A stretch of DNA of 32,949 nt from NCBI GenBank assembly GCA_026417035.1, contig JAOAEA010000045.1, forward strand, positions 1 to 32,949, written 5' to 3'. Shown here one piece after another: positions 8,868-15,601 of the stretch (position 1 is its first letter; each line of letters starts with the position of its first letter). The position numbers were made by a program, and so were the translations under genes. The notes under the pieces are model-generated. The model was given only the letters and a program-made list of their open reading frames with translations. It ran no database searches and had not been told where the DNA came from. This DNA comes from Burkholderiales bacterium. GTDB lineage: Bacteria > Pseudomonadota > Gammaproteobacteria > Burkholderiales > SG8-39.

Positions 8868-10013
8868 TCAGCTCCTCGCCCGATAGAGCTGCGACATCGC
8901 ATCGCGGATGAAGCGTTGGGACTTGGCGCACGTCGCACAGAGCGCCTCGTCGCCGCGGGGGGCGAAGGCGTCGCCGCAGGCTTCGCACGTGCGCTGGGCA
9001 TGCGTGGCGATCACCGCCGGTGCGCGGGCGCCGCCGTGCGCCTCGAGGACGAGCGCGCCCTCGGGGCAGGCGCGGGTGCAGGCGCCGCAGGCGATGCAGG
9101 CTTCGCCGGCGAACTCGAGCCGGGCGCCCTGCGCGTCGGCGCGCGCCTTGAGGGCGCCCGTCGGACAGGCCGCGGTGCACACGCGGTGATCCGCGCAAGC
9201 GCCGTTGTTGGTGACTCTCGGGAAGAGCTCGGCGGGCAAAGCGGTGCCCGCGCGCGCCGCGGCGGCGTCGAGCGCGTCGACGAGACGCCGGCGCTCACGC
9301 GACTGGTGCCGTCCGGTCGCCGGGAACGCGGCACGACCGCTCGCGCCCATCGGCGAAACATCGCGCGGCCGCCCGGTGGGGTTCTCGGCGAGGCGCCTGA
9401 AGAAGTCGCGCCGTGACAGCGGCTGCTCGTTCGGGTCGCGACGCGTATGCGGGATCGCCTCCGGCATGGCCGCGGCGGGCAAGGGACGTGATTGGAGGCG
9501 CGGCTTGCGGTCGGGAGCGCCAATCGCGTCGAGCCAGAGCGCGAGCACGTCGAGCGCCGCCTTGGCCGGATGCGTCGCGCCGCACCCGGCGCTGCAGGTG
9601 CCGCACCAGCCGCGATCGACGAGGACGAGCCCTCGCGCCCCCGCGCGCTCGGTAAGCTCGGCGAGGCGGCCGGGGGAGAGGGCGCCGAGACAGGGGACCC
9701 GGATGGCTTCCGCGTTGGCTGAAGCCGGCACCTTGAAACACTCCAGCTCGACCGCGCCGGCGCCTGCCGGTAGCGCGGCCGGCAGCTCGAACCCCTCGAG
9801 CTCGAGCGCGTCGGTCGGGCAGGCGGATACGCAGCGGCCGCAACCGAGGCAGCCCGGCGCCAAGGCGACGCCGTCGATGGAAACGGAAAGGACGTGCGCC
9901 GGGCACGCCTTTTCGCACGCCCTGCACTGCCCGAAATGGCTGCGCAGGGGCAGGCAGGCACCTTCTTCCAGGCGCAGCCCGTCTCCCAGTGTCAGCAAGG
10001 TGCCCGTCTCCAT
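8868..10013 (-). CDS. arxB2: Multi-cluster ferredoxin-like protein, ArxB2-like
   Basis: A 381-residue, Cys-rich protein and first gene of the leftward operon. N-terminal clusters CRACEKACP and CLGCGRCVSACP are followed by a middle domain with CGTCSAGCG. An internal twin-arginine-like SRRDFFRRL sits near residue 240, then a second ferredoxin pair (CADHRVCTAACP, CIACGACTRACP) and a C-terminal CEAC...CATC pair resembling a zinc or rubredoxin-like knuckle. No N-terminal signal is seen. The start METGTLL is preceded by AGGGGGC and lies about 48 nt below a sigma54 promoter. A ferredoxin gene (arxB2 or arxB') in this position is typical of arx clusters. It may act in cytoplasmic electron transfer or enzyme maturation, and its exact role is unknown. 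Confidence 0.82.
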   Translation of the reverse strand: METGTLLTLGDGLRLEEGACLPLRSHFGQCRACEKACPAHVLSVSIDGVALAPGCLGCGRCVSACPTDALELEGFELPAALPAGAGAVELECFKVPASANAEAIRVPCLGALSPGRLAELTERAGARGLVLVDRGWCGTCSAGCGATHPAKAALDVLALWLDAIGAPDRKPRLQSRPLPAAAMPEAIPHTRRDPNEQPLSRRDFFRRLAENPTGRPRDVSPMGASGRAAFPATGRHQSRERRRLVDALDAAAARAGTALPAELFPRVTNNGACADHRVCTAACPTGALKARADAQGARLEFAGEACIACGACTRACPEGALVLEAHGGARAPAVIATHAQRTCEACGDAFAPRGDEALCATCAKSQRFIRDAMSQLYRARS

Positions 10014-10070
10014 GCCCCCTCGTCGTGCGCGCGGTCCGCGTGCGGACGTGACTCCATCGGGCCGTGCAAG

Positions 10071-10087
10071 ATGCACAGGGCGTGCCC
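10071..10087 (-). promoter_or_regulatory. Sigma54 (-24/-12) promoter for the arxB2ABCD operon
   Basis: On the minus strand GGGCACGCCCTGTGCAT matches the sigma54 consensus TGGCACG-N4-TTGCA with the invariant GG and GC separated by exactly ten bases. Predicted transcription starts near 10062, leaving a leader of about 48 nt before arxB2. The divergent operon encodes a sigma54-dependent activator, which fits. Confidence 0.72.
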
Positions 10088-10137
10088 GCAGCTCGATCGA
10101 TTCGAATCAGTCACTTGCGAAAGAGCTTTCCTTTCGT

Positions 10138-10155
10138 TGTTACCGTGGCGTAACA
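10138..10155. promoter_or_regulatory. Palindrome TGTTAC-N6-GTAACA, candidate ArxR enhancer site 1
   Basis: A perfect six-base inverted repeat with a six-base spacer, centred about 85 bp upstream of the predicted arxB2 transcription start. The core GTTAC-N6-GTAAC recurs 44 bp further upstream. Spacing and symmetry suit a dimeric activator binding near a sigma54 promoter. Confidence 0.6.
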
Positions 10156-10181
10156 TCAGTCGCGCAAGACCGGGGACGCGG

Positions 10182-10199
10182 CGTTACCCACCGGTAACG
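10182..10199. promoter_or_regulatory. Palindrome CGTTAC-N6-GTAACG, candidate ArxR enhancer site 2
   Basis: This is the second copy of the GTTAC-N6-GTAAC core, centred about 128 bp upstream of the predicted arxB2 start and 44 bp (about four helical turns) from site 1, so both would lie on the same DNA face. It also lies about 75 bp upstream of arxX and could affect that operon. Confidence 0.6.
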
Positions 10200-10272
10200 T
10201 CGGCTTGGCCGCAAGGAGCCGCCCGGCCACGCGGACTCGCTGGCGGTAGACCGGCGGCCGGAAGGAGGAGGG

Positions 10273-11109
10273 ATGAAGCGCAGGGAATGGCTGGCCGCGG
10301 CGCTCGCGTGCGCCGTTGCTGGCGCCCGCAGCGTTGCGGCGGCGGAGCCGTGGCGGTTCGGCCTGACGCCGGTGATGCTCGACGACCGGCTCACCCTGCT
10401 GCGTCGCTGGAAGGCGTATCTCGACGGGGTCGTCGGTGGCGACGTCGAGTTCGCGCAGCGGTCGAATTACGCGCAGATCGTCGACGGGCTCCGCGGCGGG
10501 GTGGTCGATTTCGCCTGGATCTGCGGCTACCCCTATGTGCAGCACGCGGACGAGTTCCGCCTCGTTGCCGTGCCGGTCTGGCGCGGGCGTCCCCTCTACC
10601 AGTCCTATCTCATCGGTGCGGCGGAATCGAAGGCGTCCGGGCTCGAGGACTTTCGCGGGAAGGTGTTCGCCTTCTCCGATCCGCTCTCGAACTCGGGCTA
10701 CCTCTACGTGCGCTACACGCTGGCCCGGGCCGGGCTGCAGCCGTCCGACTTCTTCCGGCGGACCTTCTTTACTTACTCGCACCGGCACGTGGTGACCGCC
10801 GTCGCCGAGGGGCTCGCCGACGCCGGCTCGGTGGACGGCTACGTGTGGGAGACGCTCGCCGAGGTGCTTCCCGGGCTGACGCGGCGCACGCGGGTGATCG
10901 CGCGCTCGGGGGATTTCGGATTTCCGCCGATCGTCGCCGCGCCGCACGTCGGGCCGGCCGCCTTCGCCGCCGTCCGGGGCGCGCTGCTCCAGATGGACCG
11001 GGACGCCGCCGGGAAACAGGTCCTCGCCGAGCTGCGTCTCGACGGCTTCGCGCCGGGCTCGCCCGCCCTGTTCGACAGCATCGCCGCCATGGCCCGGGCG
11101 GTCGCGTGA
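10273..11109 (+). CDS. arxX: PhnD-like periplasmic binding protein, ArxX-like sensor component
   Basis: A 278-residue exported protein of the phosphate/phosphonate-binding (PhnD) family. It has an N-terminal RREWLAAALACAVAGA signal, then WRFGLTPVMLDDR, a SNYAQIVDGLRGGVVDFAWICGYPY segment and the family signature FAFSDPLSNSGYL near 134-146. No ABC transporter genes accompany it. The stop codon overlaps the kinase start, so it is more likely the ligand-binding partner of the kinase than a transport protein. In arx systems this position is ArxX, thought to bind arsenite and signal through ArxS. The ATG follows GGAAGGAGGAGGG, a strong ribosome site. Confidence 0.88.
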   Translation: MKRREWLAAALACAVAGARSVAAAEPWRFGLTPVMLDDRLTLLRRWKAYLDGVVGGDVEFAQRSNYAQIVDGLRGGVVDFAWICGYPYVQHADEFRLVAVPVWRGRPLYQSYLIGAAESKASGLEDFRGKVFAFSDPLSNSGYLYVRYTLARAGLQPSDFFRRTFFTYSHRHVVTAVAEGLADAGSVDGYVWETLAEVLPGLTRRTRVIARSGDFGFPPIVAAPHVGPAAFAAVRGALLQMDRDAAGKQVLAELRLDGFAPGSPALFDSIAAMARAVA

Positions 11110-12599
11110 TGTCGGCGAACCCTGCCAACGGCCACCTCGCATGGCGCCCCCGCGCGCTGCGCTGGAGCTACCGGCTCAAGGTGCCCCTGATGCTCGTCGC
11201 CGTCGCGCTCGTGTCGGGCGTCGCGGTGGCCGCGGCGACCTACGCGCTCATCGAGCGCTACGTCGAAACCAACGCGATCGCGCAGAGCCAGCGGCTCGCG
11301 GGCACGCTCGCCAACTCGCTCGGCCAGGCGGTGCTTCGCAACGACGTCTGGCGGGCGTTCGAGATCGTGCGCGCCCCGTCCCTGGCGCGCACCGCGGAGG
11401 CCGCCGCGCCGCGCGTGGTGGTCGTGGACGCGAGCGGCCAGGTCTTCGTCTCGCTCGAGCCGGGGGTCCTGCCGATCGGCACGCCGCGCGAGCGGATGCC
11501 GGAGCCGCTCGCGGCGGCGGTCGGCTGGATCCTCGCGCCGCAGCCCCCGGAGGCGACGTATCTCCTCGACGACGAGGCGAGCGCGAGCTGGGTGACCGCG
11601 GCGCGCATCACCGGCGAGGACGACGCGCTGATCGGCGGGGTGATCGTGCAGCAGGAGCGGGGGCTGTCGCGCGCGCAGACCGGCGCGATCGTCCGCCAGC
11701 TCGCCCTCTTCGGTGCCCTGGCCGTTTTCGCCGTCGCCGTCGCGGGCTGGATCGGCGGACGGCGCATGATCCGTCCCCTCGAGCGGCTGCGCGACGCGAT
11801 GCGCCGCGCCGCGGATCGCGACGTGCGCGGCGAGGTCTCCTCGGTGAGCGGCCGCAACGACGAGGTGGGCGACCTCGGCACCGCGTTCCTCGCCATGCTG
11901 CGCGAGATCGACGCGAAGCGGGAGCTCGAGCGCGAGATGCTGCAGGCCGAGCGCATGGCGAGCATCGGCCGGCTCACCGCCGGCATCGCGCACGAGGTCA
12001 ACAACCCCCTGGGCGGGATGCTCACCGCGATCCAGAACCGGCGCATGCGCGGCGGCATGGACGAGGCGACCGAGCGCACGCTCGCGCTGCTCGAGCGCGG
12101 CGTCGAGCAGATCCATTCGACGGTGGGCGCGCTGCTCAACGAGGCCCGCAGCGAGCTCCAGGAGCTCCGCGAGGAGGACCTGCACGACCTCTTCCTTCTA
12201 GTGCATCCCGAAGCGGAGCACCGCGGCTGCGCGCTCGAATGGCGGGTCGCCGTGCCGGCCGGTTCGCGGCTGCCGTCGGTGCAGGTGCGCCAGGTCATGC
12301 TGAACCTCGCGCTGAACGCCATCGCTGCGGCGGCCCCGGGCGGGCGGGTGAGCGTGCGCTCGCGCGAGACGCGATCCGCATGGCACGTCGCGGTCGCGAA
12401 CACCGGGGCGGTGCTCGACCCGGGTCGCCTCGACGAGCTCCTGCAGGGGCGCGCCCAGACCGACGGCGGGCGCCTCGGCCTCGGCCTCTGGATCACCGCG
12501 CGGCTGCTCCACACCCTGGGCGGCACGCTCGGGCTCGAGCCGCCGCCGGAGCCGTTCGTCACCGAGCTCGTCGCCTCGTTTCCGCTGAGGAGAACATGA
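11109..12599 (+). CDS. arxS: Membrane sensor histidine kinase, ArxS-like
   Basis: A 496-residue kinase. Membrane helix 1 is at about 25-47 and a periplasmic domain at about 50-195. Helix 2 is at about 197-216, followed by a HAMP-like linker. The HisKA region contains IAHEVNNPLGG with the phospho-acceptor H295. The ATPase N box is QVMLNLALNAIAAAA, and GLGLWI forms a C-terminal G box. The G1 loop is degenerate (VANTGAVLDPGR). The ATG shares one base with the arxX stop, so the two genes are translationally coupled. It presumably relays ArxX occupancy to ArxR. Confidence 0.9.
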   Translation: MSANPANGHLAWRPRALRWSYRLKVPLMLVAVALVSGVAVAAATYALIERYVETNAIAQSQRLAGTLANSLGQAVLRNDVWRAFEIVRAPSLARTAEAAAPRVVVVDASGQVFVSLEPGVLPIGTPRERMPEPLAAAVGWILAPQPPEATYLLDDEASASWVTAARITGEDDALIGGVIVQQERGLSRAQTGAIVRQLALFGALAVFAVAVAGWIGGRRMIRPLERLRDAMRRAADRDVRGEVSSVSGRNDEVGDLGTAFLAMLREIDAKRELEREMLQAERMASIGRLTAGIAHEVNNPLGGMLTAIQNRRMRGGMDEATERTLALLERGVEQIHSTVGALLNEARSELQELREEDLHDLFLLVHPEAEHRGCALEWRVAVPAGSRLPSVQVRQVMLNLALNAIAAAAPGGRVSVRSRETRSAWHVAVANTGAVLDPGRLDELLQGRAQTDGGRLGLGLWITARLLHTLGGTLGLEPPPEPFVTELVASFPLRRT

Positions 12600-13924
12600 A
12601 CATCTGCCTGATCGAAGACGACCCGATCATGGGGGAGACGCTCGCCGAGCGCCTCGCCCTCGAGGGCTTCGGCTGCCGCTGGCTGCGGACCGGCGCCGCG
12701 GCGGAGGCCATCGACCCCGGCGAGCGCGTGGACGCGGTGGTGAGCGACATCCGCCTCCCCGACATCGGCGGGCCGGCGCTCTTCGAGCGTTTGCGCGACC
12801 GGCTCGGCGCGAAGCCCTGGATCTTCATCACCGGCTACGGGACCGCCGCGCAGCGCGACGCGCTCCTTCGCGCCGGCGCCGCGGACTTCTTCACCAAGCC
12901 GCTCGACATGGACCGCCTCGTGCGGCGGCTTCGGAGCTTTCGCGCCGAGGCGGCGCCGCGCGCCGAGGAGGCGTGCGATTGCCCGCTCGGCGTCTCGGCC
13001 GAGATGAAGCGGCTCTACGCGACCGTGAACCGGCTGGGCGCGCACTGGGACACCGTGCTCGTGACCGGGGAATCGGGCGCCGGGAAGGAGGAGCTCGCGC
13101 GCTGCCTGCACCGGATCTCGCTGGGCGACGCGGCGCCCTTCGTCGCCGTCAACTGCGCCTCGCTCCCCGAGTCGCTGATCGAGGCGGAGCTCTTCGGCTA
13201 CGAGCGCGGCGCCTTCACGGGCGCGCAGCGCATGCATCGCGGCAAGTTCGAGCAGGCGAACGGGGGCACGCTGTTCCTCGACGAGATCGGCGACATGCCG
13301 GCGCTCCTGCAGGCGCGCCTGCTGCGCGTGCTCCAGGACCGCACGATCGCCCGGCTCGGCAGCGAGCAGGAGATCCGGCTCGACGTGCGCGTGATCCTCG
13401 CCACCCACAAGCGGCTGAACGACGAGGTGCGCGCCGGACGCTTCCGCGAGGACCTCTACTACCGGATCAACGTCGTTCACCTGCGCGTGCCGCCGCTGCG
13501 CGAGCGTCCCGAGGACGTCCTCTGGCTGGCGCAGCGGTTCGTCGGCGACTGGAACCGGACGCATCCGACCGCGCGGCGCATGCTCACGCCGGAGGGGGAG
13601 CGGGTGCTGATGCGCCAGCGCTGGCCGGGCAACGTCCGCGAGCTGCGCAACACCATCGAACGCGCGTGCCTGCTCTCCGCCGAGGAGTGGATCGACGCGC
13701 CGCTGCTCGCGACGGACGAGGAGGGGAACGGCGAGGCGAAAGAAGCATCGACCGCGGCGCCCGCGGAACCGGCGCGGCTCGAAGACTTCCTGCGCGACCA
13801 GGAGCGCTCGTTCATCCAGCGCTCGCTGGCACAGCACAACTGGCAGATCGGGCTCACCGCCGAGGCGCTCGGCATCTCCCGCAAGGGCCTGTGGGAGCGC
13901 ATGAAGCGCCTCGGGATCCAGTGA
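12596..13924 (+). CDS. arxR: Sigma54-dependent response regulator, ArxR-like
   Basis: A 442-residue NtrC-class regulator. The receiver domain is at 1-115, with the acidic pocket E7-D8-D9, phospho-acceptor D51 and conserved K101. The AAA+ domain has Walker A GESGAGKE at 158-165, the sigma54-contacting GAFTGA loop at 205-210, Walker B (TLFLDEIGD), and LYYRINV and GNVREL segments. A Fis-type helix-turn-helix ends the protein (LTAEALGISRKGLWERMKRLG). The start overlaps the arxS stop by four bases (ATGA). Intact GAFTGA implies it activates sigma54 RNA polymerase, matching the sigma54 promoter and paired palindromes upstream of arxB2. Confidence 0.93.
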   Translation: MNICLIEDDPIMGETLAERLALEGFGCRWLRTGAAAEAIDPGERVDAVVSDIRLPDIGGPALFERLRDRLGAKPWIFITGYGTAAQRDALLRAGAADFFTKPLDMDRLVRRLRSFRAEAAPRAEEACDCPLGVSAEMKRLYATVNRLGAHWDTVLVTGESGAGKEELARCLHRISLGDAAPFVAVNCASLPESLIEAELFGYERGAFTGAQRMHRGKFEQANGGTLFLDEIGDMPALLQARLLRVLQDRTIARLGSEQEIRLDVRVILATHKRLNDEVRAGRFREDLYYRINVVHLRVPPLRERPEDVLWLAQRFVGDWNRTHPTARRMLTPEGERVLMRQRWPGNVRELRNTIERACLLSAEEWIDAPLLATDEEGNGEAKEASTAAPAEPARLEDFLRDQERSFIQRSLAQHNWQIGLTAEALGISRKGLWERMKRLGIQ

Positions 13925-13975
13925 TCGCGGCGGCCGTGCGCGAGCTCCGGCGGACGGCCCAAGACCCGTCGCAAA

Positions 13976-13989
13976 GCCCCACGCGGGGC
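13976..13989. terminator. Weak hairpin between convergent arxR and torD
   Basis: GCCCC-ACGC-GGGGC followed by CTTGG lies in the 178-bp gap between two convergent genes. It has a short stem and almost no T tract. I see no gene in the rest of the gap. Confidence 0.25.
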
Positions 13990-14102
13990 CTTGGCGGCTG
14001 CGAGCCCCTGAACGCGTCGCGCGCCGGCGGAATAGGCCCTTTGGCCGCGCCGCGGGACTCCGCACCGGGGGATCGGCTGCCGCCTGCCCGACGGCCGCCC
14101 GC

Positions 14103-14735
14103 TCAATGCGAGGCGTCGGCGGCCTCGCGCCGCACGAAGCCCTCCGCGAGGTCCGCGAGCGCGCGGTAGAAATCGGTCTCCGCGCCGTCGCGCATGGCTT
14201 GCGCGAAGGGCGCGATCCATGCGCCGAGGTGCTCGGCGAGGAAGCGGCGACGCAGCGCGGCTGCGGGCGCGAGGGCTGCGTCGTCGCCCGCCGCCGCGGC
14301 CTTCGCCGCGTTGAAGAGCAGCAGGTAGAGAAATTCGAGCTCCGCGGCCACGTGGTCGGGGAGGTCGCGGAAATCCTCGGCGACCTCGAACCCGCCCTCT
14401 TCGTAGAGCCGGGCGACGCCGAGGGTCGATTCCTGCATCAAGCCCTCGTCCACCTCGAGCCAGACCGAGCCGTAGGGTCGGGCGCGCGGTTGTATCGGCC
14501 CGAGGAAGAGGCGGGCGTAGTCGACGAGGAGCGACTGCACGTCGGAGGCCGCGAACGCCTCGCCGAGCCGGCGGGCATCGGCCGCGAGCGCCGTGTCGAT
14601 CCGCCCGGCCGCTTCTGCGAGCGCGTCGAACACGCGCTCCTCGCCGAGCTCGTTCCCGGGCTCGTAGAAACAGGCCGAGAGCAGGCGCGCCACGTCCGCG
14701 CGCGCCGCGAGCTTCTCCACGTCGGTCGCTCCCAT
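14103..14735 (-). CDS. TorD/NarJ-family chaperone of the arr operon
   Basis: A 210-residue helical chaperone containing the conserved EVAEDFRDLPDHVAAELEFLY motif (about 110-130) of TorD/DmsD proteins. It is a paralogue of the chaperone in the arx operon and probably specific to the ArrA-type apoprotein. It is the last gene of the leftward arr operon, 63 bp after arrB. An intrinsic terminator lies in that gap, which would make it the least expressed gene of the set. A GGGAC ribosome site precedes the ATG. Confidence 0.88.
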   Translation of the reverse strand: MGATDVEKLAARADVARLLSACFYEPGNELGEERVFDALAEAAGRIDTALAADARRLGEAFAASDVQSLLVDYARLFLGPIQPRARPYGSVWLEVDEGLMQESTLGVARLYEEGGFEVAEDFRDLPDHVAAELEFLYLLLFNAAKAAAAGDDAALAPAAALRRRFLAEHLGAWIAPFAQAMRDGAETDFYRALADLAEGFVRREAADASH

Positions 14736-14754
14736 CGGTCGTCCCTGCGGGCAG

Positions 14755-14780
14755 AAAAAGGGGCGGGTCGAGCCCGCCCC
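14755..14780 (-). terminator. Intrinsic terminator between arrB and the chaperone gene
   Basis: Read on the minus strand, GGGGCGGG and CCCGCCCC flank a five-base loop and are followed directly by TTTTT. This perfect eight-base-pair GC stem with a U tract is a standard rho-independent terminator. It lies inside the arr operon, so it probably attenuates rather than ends transcription, lowering chaperone output relative to enzyme subunits. Confidence 0.75.
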
Positions 14781-14798
14781 GGCGTTCCGGCGCGCCGC

Positions 14799-15569
14799 TC
14801 AGCCGCGCGCCGCGTACTTGCCGACGTAGTGCACGTTCGGCTGAGTGCCTTTCTCTTCCTTCAGCCGGAACGACCGCTCCCTGCGCAGGATCTGGGCGAT
14901 CTCCGTGCGCGAGTCGTCCTGGTCGCCGAAGATCCGCGCCCGCGACGGGCAGACCTCGACGCACGCCGGCTGCAGGCCGTTCGTCACGCGGTGGTGGCAG
15001 AACGTGCACTTCTCGATGACGCCCGCCTTGCGGACGGGCTGCACGTCGCCGGCCGCCCAGTCGTTGAGCGTCGGGGTGACGGCGCCGGCGCGCTGCGCCA
15101 CCTCCGCGGCGGAGGGCGTGACGCCGGGCAGCAGCGGCGTCTTGTCGGCCCACTGCGGCTGCGTCGGCGCGTCCTCCTCGTTGTAACTGATCACGCTGTA
15201 GGTCTCGCCCGTGAGGCTCGACTCGTCGAGCTCCGGCACGCTGTAGGGGCAGGCCTTCTGGCAGCGGCCGCAGCCGATGCAGAGCGAGTTGTCGTACATC
15301 GTGATGCCCTCGGGCGTCTTGAAGATCGCCTTGTTCGGCTTCACCGGGCACACGTCCACGCAGGGCGCGTTGGAGCAGTGGTTGCAGAGCACCGGCATGA
15401 CCCACTGGGTGACGTTGGGGAAGGTCCCCTCCGTCTTCACGATGAAGTCCGCCCAGTTGAAGCTCTGCCCTTCGGCGCGGTTGCGGGTGTTGTTCTCGGC
15501 CTTGCAGGCGAACGCGCAGGCTCCGCAACCGACGCAGCGCTGCAGGTCGATGACCATTCCAAGTCTCAT
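14799..15569 (-). CDS. arrB: Iron-sulfur subunit of the respiratory arsenate reductase, ArrB-like
   Basis: A 256-residue four-cluster ferredoxin. The N-terminus MRLGMVIDLQRCVGCGACAF closely resembles ArrB of Shewanella as I remember it. Further cysteine groups are CNHCSNAPCVDVCP, CIGCGRCQKACPYS and CTFCHHR...CVEVCPSRARIFGD. Compared with the ArxB1-like protein upstream in the window, the two share the fold but differ through the insert between clusters. It starts 32 bp after arrA behind GAAGGAGA. It should receive electrons and pass them to the molybdopterin subunit for arsenate reduction. No NrfD-type partner gene follows. Confidence 0.92.
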   Translation of the reverse strand: MRLGMVIDLQRCVGCGACAFACKAENNTRNRAEGQSFNWADFIVKTEGTFPNVTQWVMPVLCNHCSNAPCVDVCPVKPNKAIFKTPEGITMYDNSLCIGCGRCQKACPYSVPELDESSLTGETYSVISYNEEDAPTQPQWADKTPLLPGVTPSAAEVAQRAGAVTPTLNDWAAGDVQPVRKAGVIEKCTFCHHRVTNGLQPACVEVCPSRARIFGDQDDSRTEIAQILRRERSFRLKEEKGTQPNVHYVGKYAARG

Positions 15570-15601
15570 CTCGGATCTCCTTCAGCTCTCGGTTGCGGCG
15601 G

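Noticed and set aside
4925..8911. A 1,328-codon open frame on the plus strand opposite arxA, arxB1 and arxC
   Set aside because: It is antisense to three genes with clear domains, its product is a repetitive Arg/Glu/Ala/Val sequence without motifs, and such frames are expected from third-position GC bias.
10147..10164. Possible plus-strand sigma54 promoter for arxX
   Set aside because: Starting from TGGCG, the bases ten positions on are GT instead of the invariant GC, so it fails the sigma54 consensus.
11258..14065. A 935-codon minus-strand frame opposite arxS and arxR
   Set aside because: It is low-complexity and lies opposite well-conserved kinase and response-regulator domains. It is a GC-bias shadow.
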